NCBI RefSeq assembly: GCF_003336675.1
Contig: NZ_QPII01000010.1
Span: 5,307-69,306, forward strand
DNA: 64,000 bases
Source: Billgrantia montanilacus
GTDB lineage: Bacteria; Pseudomonadota; Gammaproteobacteria; Pseudomonadales; Halomonadaceae
Direction of reading: 5' to 3'
The translations under genes and the position numbers were made by a program. Within the stretch, counting starts at the first letter, position 1, and every line of letters starts with the position of its first letter. The notes under the pieces are model-generated. The model saw only the letters and a list, made by a program, of their open reading frames with translations. It did not search any database and was not told the origin of the DNA. Of this stretch, positions 24,286-32,678 are shown one piece after another.

Positions 24286-25176
24286 ATGCGCCGGGGCTTG
24301 GTCTGGGACGACACCCGCGCATTTCTTGCCGTGGCGCGCCGCGGTACGCTGAGCGCCGCTGCGGTGGAGCTCAATCTGGGCATCGCGACACTCTCACGGC
24401 GTATCGAGCGGCTCGAGGCTGCACTGAATCTCCCACTCTTCGTACGCCAGCAATCGGGCTACCAGTTGACCGAGGACGGTGCCGATCTCATAGAGAAAGC
24501 CGAAGCCCTGGAAGCGGCTGCGCAAGCCTTCACCTCGGGCGCGGACACTCAAGCGCAGATGAGTGGCCAGGTGCGCCTGGCCACGGCCGAAAATCTGGCT
24601 ACCGAGTTGATAATGCCGGCGCTCCCGGAGTTTCGTGCGCAATACCCCGAGCTGTTGGTTGAAGTCGTGACCGACATCTCGACCACTAACCTACATCGAC
24701 GAGATGCCGATCTTGCGGTGCGGATGGTCCGACCCGAACGGGGGAATGTCACGCTACGCCGTCTCGGCACCTTGGGGTACGGGCTTTATTGCAGCCCCGA
24801 CTACGCGTCACAGCGCGAGGCCAACCCCGACCTGGGCGACTATGACACGGATGCCTTCATCACCTGGGGCGAGATGCAGTCGCACCTGCCTGCCGCACAA
24901 TGGGTGGAGCGAATCCTACGTGGGCGCAAGCCCGCGCTGACCACCACCTCACTTGCCGCACAGGTGGCGGCAGCTAAGGCGGGGCTCGGGCTTGCGGTGC
25001 TACCTCACTTCATCGCTCGCGATGTGGGGCTGTTCTGCGTTGCCTCGGACATCGGGGTCGACCAGCCAATCTATCTCGTCATCCAAACAGACCTTGCAAG
25101 ATCGCGGCGCATCAGAGCACTGGCCGACTTCCTCACGGACCTGGTGATCCGAAATCGCGAGCGGCTGAGCGGGTAA
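24286..25176 (+). CDS. LysR-type transcriptional regulator
   Basis: A 296-residue regulator from ATG 24286 ([20 protein letters not shown]); a start 51 nt upstream exists but would place a palindrome inside the gene. N-terminal winged helix-turn-helix [20 protein letters not shown], then the effector-binding domain with the typical [33 protein letters not shown] start. Closest in style to the group that lacks a long linker and senses small aromatic or lactone-like ligands. Divergent from the aldo/keto reductase operon and 220 nt ahead of the AfsA operon, both preceded by the same palindrome, so it probably regulates both. Confidence 0.9.
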   Translation: MRRGLVWDDTRAFLAVARRGTLSAAAVELNLGIATLSRRIERLEAALNLPLFVRQQSGYQLTEDGADLIEKAEALEAAAQAFTSGADTQAQMSGQVRLATAENLATELIMPALPEFRAQYPELLVEVVTDISTTNLHRRDADLAVRMVRPERGNVTLRRLGTLGYGLYCSPDYASQREANPDLGDYDTDAFITWGEMQSHLPAAQWVERILRGRKPALTTTSLAAQVAAAKAGLGLAVLPHFIARDVGLFCVASDIGVDQPIYLVIQTDLARSRRIRALADFLTDLVIRNRERLSG

Positions 25177-25253
25177 GCGACGCACCGGTCTCCCCAGCCC
25201 GCCCTCCTTCCTACCCCTTGATTTGGCTGCTTATGGCTGTCAGCCATTAATAT

Positions 25254-25269
25254 TTTCCATTTCTGGAAA
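25254..25269. promoter_or_regulatory. Palindrome TTTCCATTTCTGGAAA before the AfsA operon
   Basis: TTTCCA and TGGAAA arms separated by TTTC, about 145 nt upstream of the operon's first gene. It shares arms and spacing with 24266-24281. The rest of 25177-25411 shows no gene. Confidence 0.45.
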
Positions 25270-25411
25270 TCAAATTAAGGGAATTTGCTAAAGACTGCCC
25301 TTTCTGAAAGTCGCAACCTGTCTCTGGCGACTCGACGGAATTGACGAGTTTCAGCATTCAATTCCCGTTGAGTGCCCCACTTAGCTGAAACGATTCGTCA
25401 TGGAGAGACTT

Positions 25412-26056
25412 ATGCCTTCTCAAATCCTCTTGATTTCCAGGTACTCCGTCAAACCCGGTCAGGCAGAAACACTCGCCACCACGCTAGGCGAGAGTGAAGT
25501 GTCTCGCATCTTTGTCTCACTCGACGAGGCCGAGGTGGTAGAACTTCGGGCGCTCGAAGCCAAACTCGAACTTAGCGCCTTGACTGCCACAACCATGCCG
25601 GTTGCGCAGAACGTCGCAGAGCATCTCGTCGGGGACGTACGACGTGAGCTGCTGGATTTCGTTGAAGCACCGAAGGATATCGCCACACTGCTGCCGGCAA
25701 CCCCCTACATCCAGTTACGACATGTCGAGGTCAAGCCAGAGGCGATGGACGGGTACCGGCAGTGGCGCGAAGAGACGATCTTCGACGTGGTGCGCAGTGC
25801 AGACGAGGTTCAAGTCTTCCTAGCGTATCACTCAGTGGTCAGCGGACAGCCCGGTGTGATGTTCGTCTCAGGATTCTCAGCGGACCCGGAAAGCTACAAC
25901 GCGGTGTTTGCCTCGGATCGCTATCGCGAAATCGTCCAGCAGGCTGGCGACCGATATATCACCGGTGGCTCAGACGGTCTTTACACTAAGATCTACCGGG
26001 CGCTACCCCACTTGGGGCCTAACGGGAACTGGCAAACTTCTAGGAGATTCTCATGA
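25412..26056 (+). CDS. Two-repeat alpha/beta-barrel-like protein (first gene of the AfsA operon)
   Basis: A 214-residue soluble protein; ATG 25412 has GGAGAG 5 nt upstream. Each half starts with a strand of the form I-L-L-I-S-R-Y-S-V-K-P-G-Q or YIQLRHVEVKPEAMDGYRQW, followed by a helix, and the second ends YNAVFASDRYREIVQQAGDRY. This is the pattern of duplicated ferredoxin-like (ABM/EthD-type) barrels, so it could bind or isomerise a small hydrophobic intermediate. No catalytic residues can be named. Its end overlaps the AfsA-like gene by 4 nt (ATGA), so the two are translated together. Family assignment is tentative. Confidence 0.6.
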   Translation: MPSQILLISRYSVKPGQAETLATTLGESEVSRIFVSLDEAEVVELRALEAKLELSALTATTMPVAQNVAEHLVGDVRRELLDFVEAPKDIATLLPATPYIQLRHVEVKPEAMDGYRQWREETIFDVVRSADEVQVFLAYHSVVSGQPGVMFVSGFSADPESYNAVFASDRYREIVQQAGDRYITGGSDGLYTKIYRALPHLGPNGNWQTSRRFS

Positions 26057-26826
26057 ACTGCGAAACTTTAATTCTTGTTTCGGACAAGTTTGTCGACTTT
26101 ACTGCCGACAAGAAGGCCATAACTGTGAGTCAGCTCAACGCTATGCTCGAAGTTCCCGAGCATATTATTCCCGGGACACTGAAGCTGATACCGGGTTTGG
26201 GCATCTCAGATAACGATATAGTAGAGCTAACCACCAAGATCAATGCTCAGCACACCTCATCGCATCGCTGGGACGTTTCCGCACTCGCATCCCGCCCTCG
26301 CCCCGCCAAGCCTTGCCTATCCCACAAGCGACTCCCCCACAACACGTTAATAGGCGCTCCGCATCAGCTGGACGAGAACCGTTTCCGAATGGATCTCTGC
26401 ATCGACGAGAATTCCGAGCTGATGAGGGATCACCAGACTGGACAGCACGTTCAGGGTATGGTGTTGGTCGAGGCGTCACGCCAAGCTTTCCTGGCAGTGA
26501 CTGAAGCCTTCTTTCAAGATGAGGGCGAGGATAGTGCCTACTTTGTCATCAACTCCATGACAACTGAGTTCATGGGGTTCGTCTTCCCGATCCGCTCGCA
26601 TATTGATTACCGGGTAGTCTCGAAGGACATCAACGAACGCCGCAAAAAATTCTCAGTGGAGATCGAGATCATCCAGGGTGGAGAGATACGCACGAGATCT
26701 ACTATCTCATTCACGGTCTATCCCAACCGGATCATCTCGGAGCGTGAGGCTGCTCTGGCGAGAGACGCGGTCAAGGTGTTCCTTAGCGAGTTCCAACAGC
26801 CGGCCTCGACCGTCGTCGCGGAGTGA
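26053..26826 (+). CDS. AfsA-type hotdog protein (gamma-butyrolactone synthase-like)
   Basis: A 257-residue protein. Residues 91-235 form one A-factor-biosynthesis hotdog repeat: MRDHQTGQHVQGMVLVEASR holds Asp126-His127, His132, Gly135-Met136, Glu140 and Arg143, the DHxxxHVxGMxLxEAxRQ signature. In AfsA this domain condenses dihydroxyacetone phosphate with a beta-ketoacyl-ACP. Streptomyces AfsA has two repeats; here the first ~90 residues are different and unassigned. Between an alpha/beta-barrel gene (4-nt overlap upstream) and an unknown gene, in an operon that also has a phosphatase, which the A-factor route needs for dephosphorylation. AfsA homologues are rare in gammaproteobacteria. Fold certain, reaction inferred. 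Confidence 0.85.
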   Translation: MNCETLILVSDKFVDFTADKKAITVSQLNAMLEVPEHIIPGTLKLIPGLGISDNDIVELTTKINAQHTSSHRWDVSALASRPRPAKPCLSHKRLPHNTLIGAPHQLDENRFRMDLCIDENSELMRDHQTGQHVQGMVLVEASRQAFLAVTEAFFQDEGEDSAYFVINSMTTEFMGFVFPIRSHIDYRVVSKDINERRKKFSVEIEIIQGGEIRTRSTISFTVYPNRIISEREAALARDAVKVFLSEFQQPASTVVAE

Positions 26827-26885
26827 GATGCTTGAATGCCGCAGGTCGGGGCCCTGTATCCCGACCCATTCGTGAGAAGGCCAGG

Positions 26886-27731
26886 ATGCAAAAACAGACC
26901 TACGAGCTCGACCTAACGACGCAAGGCCCCCTATACCCACCCAGTGAGGTAATGGACGAAAACGGTAATTTTATCGTCATCGGCGCTATCAACCGCCCCA
27001 CTGCTGAAGGCGGGTGCGAGACTCGATGGGGCCGCGCGATCGTCTCAGCGAATAGTGTGGTACCGCCTTTCGGCTGCATGACGCCCTACGAGATCGTCGA
27101 AAGCTTCGATGACCCTATACCCGACCACATTGCGGGCAAGGTGCTACACACACTGCCATTGCCTCTACCGTGTACCAACTACCCGATGCTCTTCGCACCA
27201 GAGCAATACCCTCACGCCATTTCCGATAGCCGGCCGAGCTTTGCTTTTCATGAGGTTCCGATTCCCGACTTGAGGCCAGAACATGGCCGTCAGCTGCAGG
27301 GCCCTGTGACCCTAGCAGTTTGGACACGTGCCCGAGGTGAGCTCACCGTTGAGCTGGTAGAGAACCGGCGCGCCGGTCGCTTCTCCTTCCGGTTTGAAGG
27401 GTTACTACCGCGCTCACTCTATACAATCATGAGCCTGCGTAAGCATGACCTAAACCCCGCTAGGCCAACACGCCCCGGCCCACTGGGTGTGCCCAATGTC
27501 TTCGTGACCAACTACAAGGGGGCTGCGCAGTATGACGTCGTTCTGCCGAATCCGTTCCCATCGCCAGACACCGCGGGTGCGAATCGTATCGTCAATGTGG
27601 TGGTACTTTGGATGAGCTATCAGATGAGCCACGGGGGTGCGATTGGTCGCTATGGGCTGGGCGGGGACATCCATGCCCAACTTAAATTTCGAAAGCCAAT
27701 GTTCGACGACTTCATCACTACTCAAGCCTGA
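26886..27731 (+). CDS. Unknown protein of the AfsA operon
   Basis: A 281-residue protein, ATG 26886 preceded by AAGGCCAGG. No family recognised. The first half is rich in prolines and aromatic residues; the second half is beta-rich: FSFRFEGLLPRSLYTIMSLR, then PNVFVTNYKGAAQYDVVLPN and, near the end, GAIGRYGLGGDIHAQLKF. This strand pattern resembles a beta-sandwich or lipocalin-like fold, which would suit binding of a small hydrophobic product, but that is a guess. No signal peptide. Placed between the AfsA-like and the tautomerase genes on the same strand with 59 and 17 nt gaps. Confidence 0.6.
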   Translation: MQKQTYELDLTTQGPLYPPSEVMDENGNFIVIGAINRPTAEGGCETRWGRAIVSANSVVPPFGCMTPYEIVESFDDPIPDHIAGKVLHTLPLPLPCTNYPMLFAPEQYPHAISDSRPSFAFHEVPIPDLRPEHGRQLQGPVTLAVWTRARGELTVELVENRRAGRFSFRFEGLLPRSLYTIMSLRKHDLNPARPTRPGPLGVPNVFVTNYKGAAQYDVVLPNPFPSPDTAGANRIVNVVVLWMSYQMSHGGAIGRYGLGGDIHAQLKFRKPMFDDFITTQA

Positions 27732-27748
27732 TATAGGGAGGAAATACT

Positions 27749-27982
27749 ATGCCTATTATTCATATCTCCACTTTCAAGATGGCAGATCAGGAGAAGGCCC
27801 AGTCGCTTCTCGAAGAGGTTACCGCCGCGATGCACCGTGTCACTGGAGTTCCGCTCGATAAGATAAGTGCCTACCTGACCGAAGTCGAGCCGTACCGATG
27901 GACTGATGCAGGAGTGTTGGGCTCCGATCCCACCTTCCAGACCCGAAGTCGTCGAAAGTCTTATGACGAGGAGACAGAATAA
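27749..27982 (+). CDS. 4-oxalocrotonate tautomerase-like protein
   Basis: A 77-residue protein of the tautomerase superfamily. Pro2 directly after the start Met (MPIIHISTFKMADQEKAQSL) is the general base of the family. The rest, LLEEVTAAMHRVTGVPLDKISAYLTEVEPYRWTDAG, keeps the helix and the second strand. Slightly longer than 4-OT (62). It would catalyse keto-enol tautomerisation, a step that fits lactone or butenolide chemistry in this operon. Its stop TAA/ATG overlap with the next gene (27982) shows coupling. Confidence 0.88.
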   Translation: MPIIHISTFKMADQEKAQSLLEEVTAAMHRVTGVPLDKISAYLTEVEPYRWTDAGVLGSDPTFQTRSRRKSYDEETE

Positions 27983-28665
27983 TGAAAAACGAACTCCGAT
28001 TTGCTTTTTTCGACGTTGACGACACCCTAATCCATATAAAAAGCATGTTCGACTTCTACCACTTCTGGTGTTACGAAGTTTGGCATCGCCCTCAGTTACA
28101 CGATGACTTCGAGGCTGCATTCGCCCGCATGTTTTCAGAGGGTCGTACCAGGGAGGAACTCAACAGCGCTTATTACCGTTATTTCACAGGAGTCGTCCCA
28201 CAATTGCTCGACAGTGCCGGGTCGGATTGGGCGACGGATCGTCTGGCGCGTCCAGAGGACCTCTTCGTCGCGCCAGTGGTAGAAGAACTGCAGCGGTTGC
28301 AAGGCGAAGGGGTCATTCCAGTTTTCGTTTCGGGCTCTTTCAATGCCCTTCTCGAACCAATAGCGCGTACACTGGAAGTTCCTCATATTCTTGCAACTAA
28401 TCTCGAAGTTGGAGAAGACGGACTATATACCGGCAACATTATGGCTCCGCAGACTATTGGCATGGGAAAAGCCTTAGCAGTTCAGGGCTTTCTTCAGCAC
28501 CATGTCGCATCTCCGAGCCGCTGTTATGCATTCGGTGATGATCTTTCAGATCTGCCCATGCTTAATGTCGTCGGCCACCCGGTCGCAGTAGGGACCGGCA
28601 CCATCCTAGCCGAGCGCGCAGCCACTGCAAACTGGCCAGTCATCGCAACCTCAGAGCTTTCATAA
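27982..28665 (+). CDS. HAD-IB (SerB-like) phosphatase
   Basis: A 227-residue haloacid-dehalogenase hydrolase of subclass IB. Motif I FFDVDDTLI carries the nucleophile Asp11 and the general acid Asp13; motif II is VFVSGSFNALL, motif III the Lys in GMGKALAV, motif IV YAFGDDLSDLPML. SerB-like HADs remove phosphate from small organic phosphates. As last gene of the AfsA operon it is the natural candidate to dephosphorylate a butenolide phosphate; this is inferred from position. It is followed by a hairpin (28705-28734). Confidence 0.9.
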   Translation: MKNELRFAFFDVDDTLIHIKSMFDFYHFWCYEVWHRPQLHDDFEAAFARMFSEGRTREELNSAYYRYFTGVVPQLLDSAGSDWATDRLARPEDLFVAPVVEELQRLQGEGVIPVFVSGSFNALLEPIARTLEVPHILATNLEVGEDGLYTGNIMAPQTIGMGKALAVQGFLQHHVASPSRCYAFGDDLSDLPMLNVVGHPVAVGTGTILAERAATANWPVIATSELS

Positions 28666-28704
28666 GGGCTTTGCGCCGAGTCCTTCGAGTCGAAACACAC
28701 TACA

Positions 28705-28734
28705 AGCTGCAGGGTCGAACGAGATCCTGCAGCT
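28705..28734 (+). terminator. Hairpin after the AfsA operon
   Basis: AGCTGCAGG (28705-28713) and CCTGCAGCT (28726-28734) form a perfect 9-bp stem with a 12-nt loop, followed by TATTCCTTG, a weak U tract. Probable end of the operon transcript. Confidence 0.5.
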
Positions 28735-28890
28735 ATTCCTTGCTGCGCCACTCTGTGCGACATAAGGATGCCAAGTCTAACTGAATCCGTGAGACCGGCC
28801 CCTTGGAAGTCTTCTAACACACTGATCCAAATGGCAATATAGCCACAATCGCCGTTTACCCAGACAGTGCCATGCCCAATGTCAAATTCC

Positions 28891-29113
28891 GCGCCAGTCG
28901 CGACGCGGAGTCGGAACGCCGAACCGGGCGCTCCAACAGCTGATTTATCCTGCCACTGCAGGCATTTACCATCTTGTAGGAGGAAGCTTCAGCTCCGGTC
29001 CGACGCATCGGCGACTGGAGGCTGAAAGCCTCCCGGCGGTGTTGCCTGCGATGGCAATAATCACGGACCTTGGCAGCCTCCGCCAAGGCGCCTTCCGGCG
29101 CCAGTCGCGACGC
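28891..29113 (+). repeat. Structured intergenic repeat, copy 1
   Basis: A dispersed GGCGCCAGTCGCGACG copy followed by ~170 nt that recur at 32679-32846. The shared part contains three hairpins: CCTGCCACTGCAGG, GGAGGCTGAAAGCCTCC and CCTTGGC-AGCCTCC-GCCAAGG. Copy 1 has a 12-nt insertion (CGGTCCGACGCATCGG region). 28735-28890 holds nothing else. Confidence 0.8.
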
Positions 29114-29164
29114 GGAGCGGCGCTCCAACAGCGGTATTTCCTGGCAAGGAGATGAGCTGCCTCA
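29097..29164 (+). repeat. Copy of the dispersed repeat next to the aminotransferase end
   Basis: GGCGCCAGTCGCGACGCGGA then GCGGCGCTCCAACAGCGGTA and CTGGCAAGGAGATGAGCTGC. This and the first ~210 nt of the adjoining gene are what was duplicated at 20008-20295. Confidence 0.8.
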
Positions 29165-29980
29165 TCAGGGCGACTCGAGCGGCTCGGCTTGATAGGCCTC
29201 GTGCAGCAGGGCGAGAAATTCCGGCGCCTCCGGCAGCGATACCGGGCCGATCCGGTTGACGGCGATGCCAGGCGTCCATGAGTTCATCACCACGGCCCCT
29301 GTCAGCGAGGATAGATCCGATAGTGTTACCGCCTGGGTACGCTGGGGAATGCCAAGACGCTGCAGTTGCCGACGCACAATGCCCATGGTGGTGCCCAACA
29401 GCATCTCCGCCTGCGGCCATACCACGGCGGCACCATCCCAGAAGGCGAGGTTCCAGATCGTGCCTTCGCTGAGCCGCCCTGCCCTATCCAGAAAAGCTGC
29501 ATCGTCGTAGCCCTGCTCGACGGCCTTGCGCAAGTAGTAGGTCTTGGCCACCTCCCCCACGTGCTTCACGGCTGGTAATTCACGCTCGTACTCGAACGTT
29601 GCCAGCGCCAGCGGACCCTGCGGGCCCGACGAAGGCGGTGCCGTGCGCACCAGAACCTCAGGAATTACCTCAGGGCCAGCTACAGTAAACTCCCCCGCAG
29701 GCGAATACAGCGTGGCCAGAAGCGAGAGATCGGCAGGGCCGGCCTCCACTGCCTTTCGCAAATAGCGACGGATCTTGTCGTCGGCAATCGCCTGGCCAAA
29801 CAGCTCTCGCGATGCAAAGCGCAGCCGTTCCAGATGCAGATCGAGGCCACGGATCTTGCCGCCACGTACCTGCATGGCCGTGAAGTGAGCGTAGCCCGCG
29901 AAGGCAAGCGGCGAGAGTTCGCTTGCCGTGGCCTCAAGGCCATTTCGCTGCACCACGTAGGTTTCCCGGTTCGTCGTCAT
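29165..29980 (-). CDS. Class IV PLP-dependent aminotransferase
   Basis: A 271-residue protein of the IlvE/PabC/D-amino-acid-aminotransferase family, start at ATG 29980 (MTTNRETYVVQRNGLEATAS). HVGEVAKTYYLRKAVEQGYD provides the PLP lysine, then the family signature FLDRAGRLSEGTIWNLAFWDG and the phosphate-binding LGTTMGIVRRQLQRLG and LSSLTGAVVMNSW. It transfers an amino group between small acids or cleaves 4-amino-4-deoxychorismate-like substrates; its exact substrate is not predictable. Divergent from the LysR gene 30083, and its 3' end has been copied to 20093-20295. Confidence 0.88.
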   Translation of the reverse strand: MTTNRETYVVQRNGLEATASELSPLAFAGYAHFTAMQVRGGKIRGLDLHLERLRFASRELFGQAIADDKIRRYLRKAVEAGPADLSLLATLYSPAGEFTVAGPEVIPEVLVRTAPPSSGPQGPLALATFEYERELPAVKHVGEVAKTYYLRKAVEQGYDDAAFLDRAGRLSEGTIWNLAFWDGAAVVWPQAEMLLGTTMGIVRRQLQRLGIPQRTQAVTLSDLSSLTGAVVMNSWTPGIAVNRIGPVSLPEAPEFLALLHEAYQAEPLESP

Positions 29981-30082
29981 ATCGCCGCTCCATATTTCCA
30001 AGGTTCGCTTGATAGTGCTTCGTTGACACCTCCTTGGGAAACGAGTACTTCTCGATAAACCATCAAATTTGGCTTGAAGATC

Positions 30083-31039
30083 ATGAGCAAGCGACTGCTG
30101 CCTGGCACCCGGGCACTGAGAACTTTCGAAGCCGCCGGCAGGCACTTGAACTTCACCCGCGCAGCGGAGGAAGTGGGGCTGACGCCTGCTGCGGTCAGCT
30201 ACCAGATCAAGGAGATGGAAGGGCAAATGGGTATGGAGCTGTTCGTCCGCTCCAGTCGCAGCATTCGGCTCACACCTGCTGGAACGATATTTTTTGAGGC
30301 CGCAGGTGATGCATTGGAAACCCTGCAGCGTGCTGCGGGGCGTGCACGCAAGATGGCTCGCGGCTCATCAGTGCTACGCCTCTCGCTCGGGGCCAGGTTC
30401 GCAACGAACTGGCTGCTGCCCCGCCTCTCCCGCCTCAGGGAGGCCGTTCCATCCCTGGAGCTGACATTCGACATTACCGATGAGGTCAGGGATTTCGAAC
30501 TCGATGACGTGGACGTCGCCATTCGATTTGGTAGCGGTGGGTACCTCGGCACCCGATCGGCTCGCCTGTTCGAGACAACGGTGGTGCCCGTCTGCAGCCC
30601 GGCACTGCTCGAGGCCGGTCCCGATCTGAAGGCACCCAGGGACCTGCTGAACCACACACTGTGTCATGTAGATTGTCATGTCGGCGGCCAGGCCTGGCCG
30701 AATTGGCCCATGTGGATGGCGGCGGCTGGCATCGACGATTTCGACCCCAGCCACTGCGTGGCCTTCTCCGAGGCGAGCCATGTCGTGCAAGCCGTGCTCG
30801 AAGGCGGCGCCGTGGGCCTTGCCGAACCGGCCATGATAGAGAGCGAGCTCCGCCAGGGCCGCCTGGTGACGCTGTTCGACATAGAACTCGCAGTGATGCC
30901 GGCGTTTGCCTACTACCTGGTCTATCCCGAAAGCGGCCAGTTCGACCCGCGCTTATTGGCATTCAGGCAGTGGCTCCTTGACGAAGCGCACGCTTCCAGC
31001 GGTGGAGCAGTCGGCGTTGGCGCGCCGGCGGCTGTCTGA
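30083..31039 (+). CDS. LysR-type regulator, GcvA-like
   Basis: A 318-residue regulator from ATG 30083 (MSKRLLPGTRALRTFEAAGR). The opening LPGTRALRTFEAAGRHLNFT and the helix-turn-helix AAVSYQIKEMEGQMGMELFV belong to the GcvA group. Effector domain from about 95: VLRLSLGARFATNWLLPRLSRLREAVPSLEL. GcvA-type regulators usually control amino-acid or aminotransferase genes; this one is divergent from the class IV aminotransferase (102-nt shared promoter region), so that is the likely target, possibly with itself. Confidence 0.92.
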   Translation: MSKRLLPGTRALRTFEAAGRHLNFTRAAEEVGLTPAAVSYQIKEMEGQMGMELFVRSSRSIRLTPAGTIFFEAAGDALETLQRAAGRARKMARGSSVLRLSLGARFATNWLLPRLSRLREAVPSLELTFDITDEVRDFELDDVDVAIRFGSGGYLGTRSARLFETTVVPVCSPALLEAGPDLKAPRDLLNHTLCHVDCHVGGQAWPNWPMWMAAAGIDDFDPSHCVAFSEASHVVQAVLEGGAVGLAEPAMIESELRQGRLVTLFDIELAVMPAFAYYLVYPESGQFDPRLLAFRQWLLDEAHASSGGAVGVGAPAAV

Positions 31040-31053
31040 CTGGAAGCCCCTCT

Positions 31054-32052
31054 TCAAGGATTCTGCTCCCGTTTCGGCATCGTTTTTTCGATATATATCC
31101 AGGCAGGCATCTGAGCCCGCTTCAGCCACGGCAGCCTGGCCAGTATGGCGATGACAACCAGCGCGAAGCCGAGCCGTGCCCACAGCAGGCCGGAGAGGTC
31201 CGCCCCCATCAGCATGATCAGCAACGTATCCTCGATCAGGCTATGGCAGAGGCCGAGGAAGCAGAGCGTGAGCACGATGTCCCGCGGGGTCAAGCGGCCC
31301 GAATGCGCCTCGCGCAGAAGCAGGCCCGCGCCGAAGCTGAGCCCGAGCGTTATGCCGATCACGGTGATATTGGCCGCTGCCGGGCCGATGCCCAGCAGCT
31401 GCAGCAGCGGGTAGAGCAGCTTGTGGATCAGCCGTTCGACGCCCAGCCAGTGCAGCAGCCTGAGCAAACTCATCAGCGCAAGAATTACCACGAAGATGGT
31501 CGCTAGCGTCGTGGCCTGCCCCTGCAGCCAGGCCACCAGGGTCGCCTCCTGGGCGGAAGGCTCCCACACCACATGGTTGGCGTGCTGAAGCCAGTCGCCC
31601 AGCGAATAGCTCAGGTGCAGCAGCCAACCCAACAGCCAGGCCCCGCCGACTCGCAGCAGCACGGTCAGCCACCAGGGCACGCCGGCCATGCGCGCCACGG
31701 CCCCCTCTATCGGCAGCGAGTGCCCCACGGCCATCAGCGCACCCAGCACCGTCACCTGCGCCACGGTCAGCGGCGTATCCCGCGTGACTTCGAAGAAGAT
31801 GACCAAGCCTGTGTAGATGTTGGTCAGCAGTGTGGCGGCCCACACCACGCTCAGCGGCTCGGGCAGCCCCAGCGGCGCCATCAGTGGCGAGAGCCAGTGG
31901 CCGAGCAGCTCGGTCATGCCCAGCATTTCGAGTGCCTTCACGATCAGCAGTGCCGGCACCATCACCTTGAGCAGGGTCCAATAGACCGTCCAGGCCTCGC
32001 GCAACAGCTTGCCCATCGTGTTGAGCAGGCGGGCAGGAAGTCGTTGTGTCAT
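31054..32052 (-). CDS. Nucleoside-recognition (gate) domain membrane protein
   Basis: A 332-residue inner-membrane protein with eight or nine helices. Two nucleoside-recognition/Gate repeats are visible: WTVYWTLLKVMVPALLIVKALEMLG with VVWAATLLTNIYTGLVIFFE in the first half, and AAANITVIGITLGLSFGAGLLL with LGLCHSLIEDTLLIMLMGAD in the second. This layout is that of YjiG/SpmA-type proteins; transport or recognition of a small ligand is inferred, not proven. Convergent with the LysR gene and divergent from the Lrp gene. A degenerate copy of the TGCTTACT motif is at 32078-32092. Confidence 0.82.
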   Translation of the reverse strand: MTQRLPARLLNTMGKLLREAWTVYWTLLKVMVPALLIVKALEMLGMTELLGHWLSPLMAPLGLPEPLSVVWAATLLTNIYTGLVIFFEVTRDTPLTVAQVTVLGALMAVGHSLPIEGAVARMAGVPWWLTVLLRVGGAWLLGWLLHLSYSLGDWLQHANHVVWEPSAQEATLVAWLQGQATTLATIFVVILALMSLLRLLHWLGVERLIHKLLYPLLQLLGIGPAAANITVIGITLGLSFGAGLLLREAHSGRLTPRDIVLTLCFLGLCHSLIEDTLLIMLMGADLSGLLWARLGFALVVIAILARLPWLKRAQMPAWIYIEKTMPKREQNP

Positions 32053-32178
32053 GTGGGCGTCGTTCCGTCAGAGAGCCAGCTGCTTACTTTACTCATGTAC
32101 CGAACAAGGCGATGGCGTTCTTACCCTGAAACGGGAAGAATGTTGCTTTCTGTAGGCCCCGAGGAAAATTTCCTGCAC

Positions 32179-32637
32179 ATGGACAGACTCGACCTGAGGA
32201 TTCTCGATCAGTTGCAGCACGATGCCAGTCTGACCAACCAGGCGCTGGCGGAGCGGGTCGGGCTTTCACCCTCGGCATGCCTGAAGCGTGTTCGCCGCCT
32301 TAAGGAGCAAGGCGTGATCCAGCGCGAAGTGGCGATCCTGGCTCCCGAAACGCTGGGCGCCAACCTCCACATGGTGGTGGAAGTCACCATGACACGCGAC
32401 AACAAGACGTTATATGGCCACTTCATCAAGCAGGTGGAGGCGGCGCCTGAAGTCACCCAGTGCTATCAGGTCACTGGCGAGGTGGATTTCGTGCTGATCG
32501 TCAGCGTGCCCAATATGGAGAGCTACGATCACTTCTGCGACCGCGTGCTCGATGCCAGCGACAACGTGCACAAGTTCCGCACGCTGATTTCACGTAAGCG
32601 CACCAAGTTCGAGACTCGCTTGCCGCTGGATATTTAA
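32179..32637 (+). CDS. Lrp/AsnC-family transcriptional regulator
   Basis: A 152-residue regulator starting at ATG 32179 (MDRLDLRILDQLQHDASLTN). Helix-turn-helix ERVGLSPSACLKRVRRLKEQ in residues 22-45, then the RAM ligand-binding domain with ALHMVVEVT-like strands and the family turn QCYQVTGEVDFVLIVSVPNM. Length is normal. Lrp-type proteins form octamers and answer to amino acids. It is divergent from the nucleoside-recognition protein and may control it. No other gene shares its strand nearby. Confidence 0.93.
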   Translation: MDRLDLRILDQLQHDASLTNQALAERVGLSPSACLKRVRRLKEQGVIQREVAILAPETLGANLHMVVEVTMTRDNKTLYGHFIKQVEAAPEVTQCYQVTGEVDFVLIVSVPNMESYDHFCDRVLDASDNVHKFRTLISRKRTKFETRLPLDI

Positions 32638-32678
32638 CTTCTGCAGTTGATGATGAGATCACTGAGTCGCAGAGCGGC

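Noticed and set aside
31573..32637. A 354-codon plus-strand frame ending in an Lrp protein
   Set aside because: Only the last 152 codons (from ATG 32179) are Lrp. The first 200 are antisense to the nucleoside-recognition gene and Gln/His-rich.
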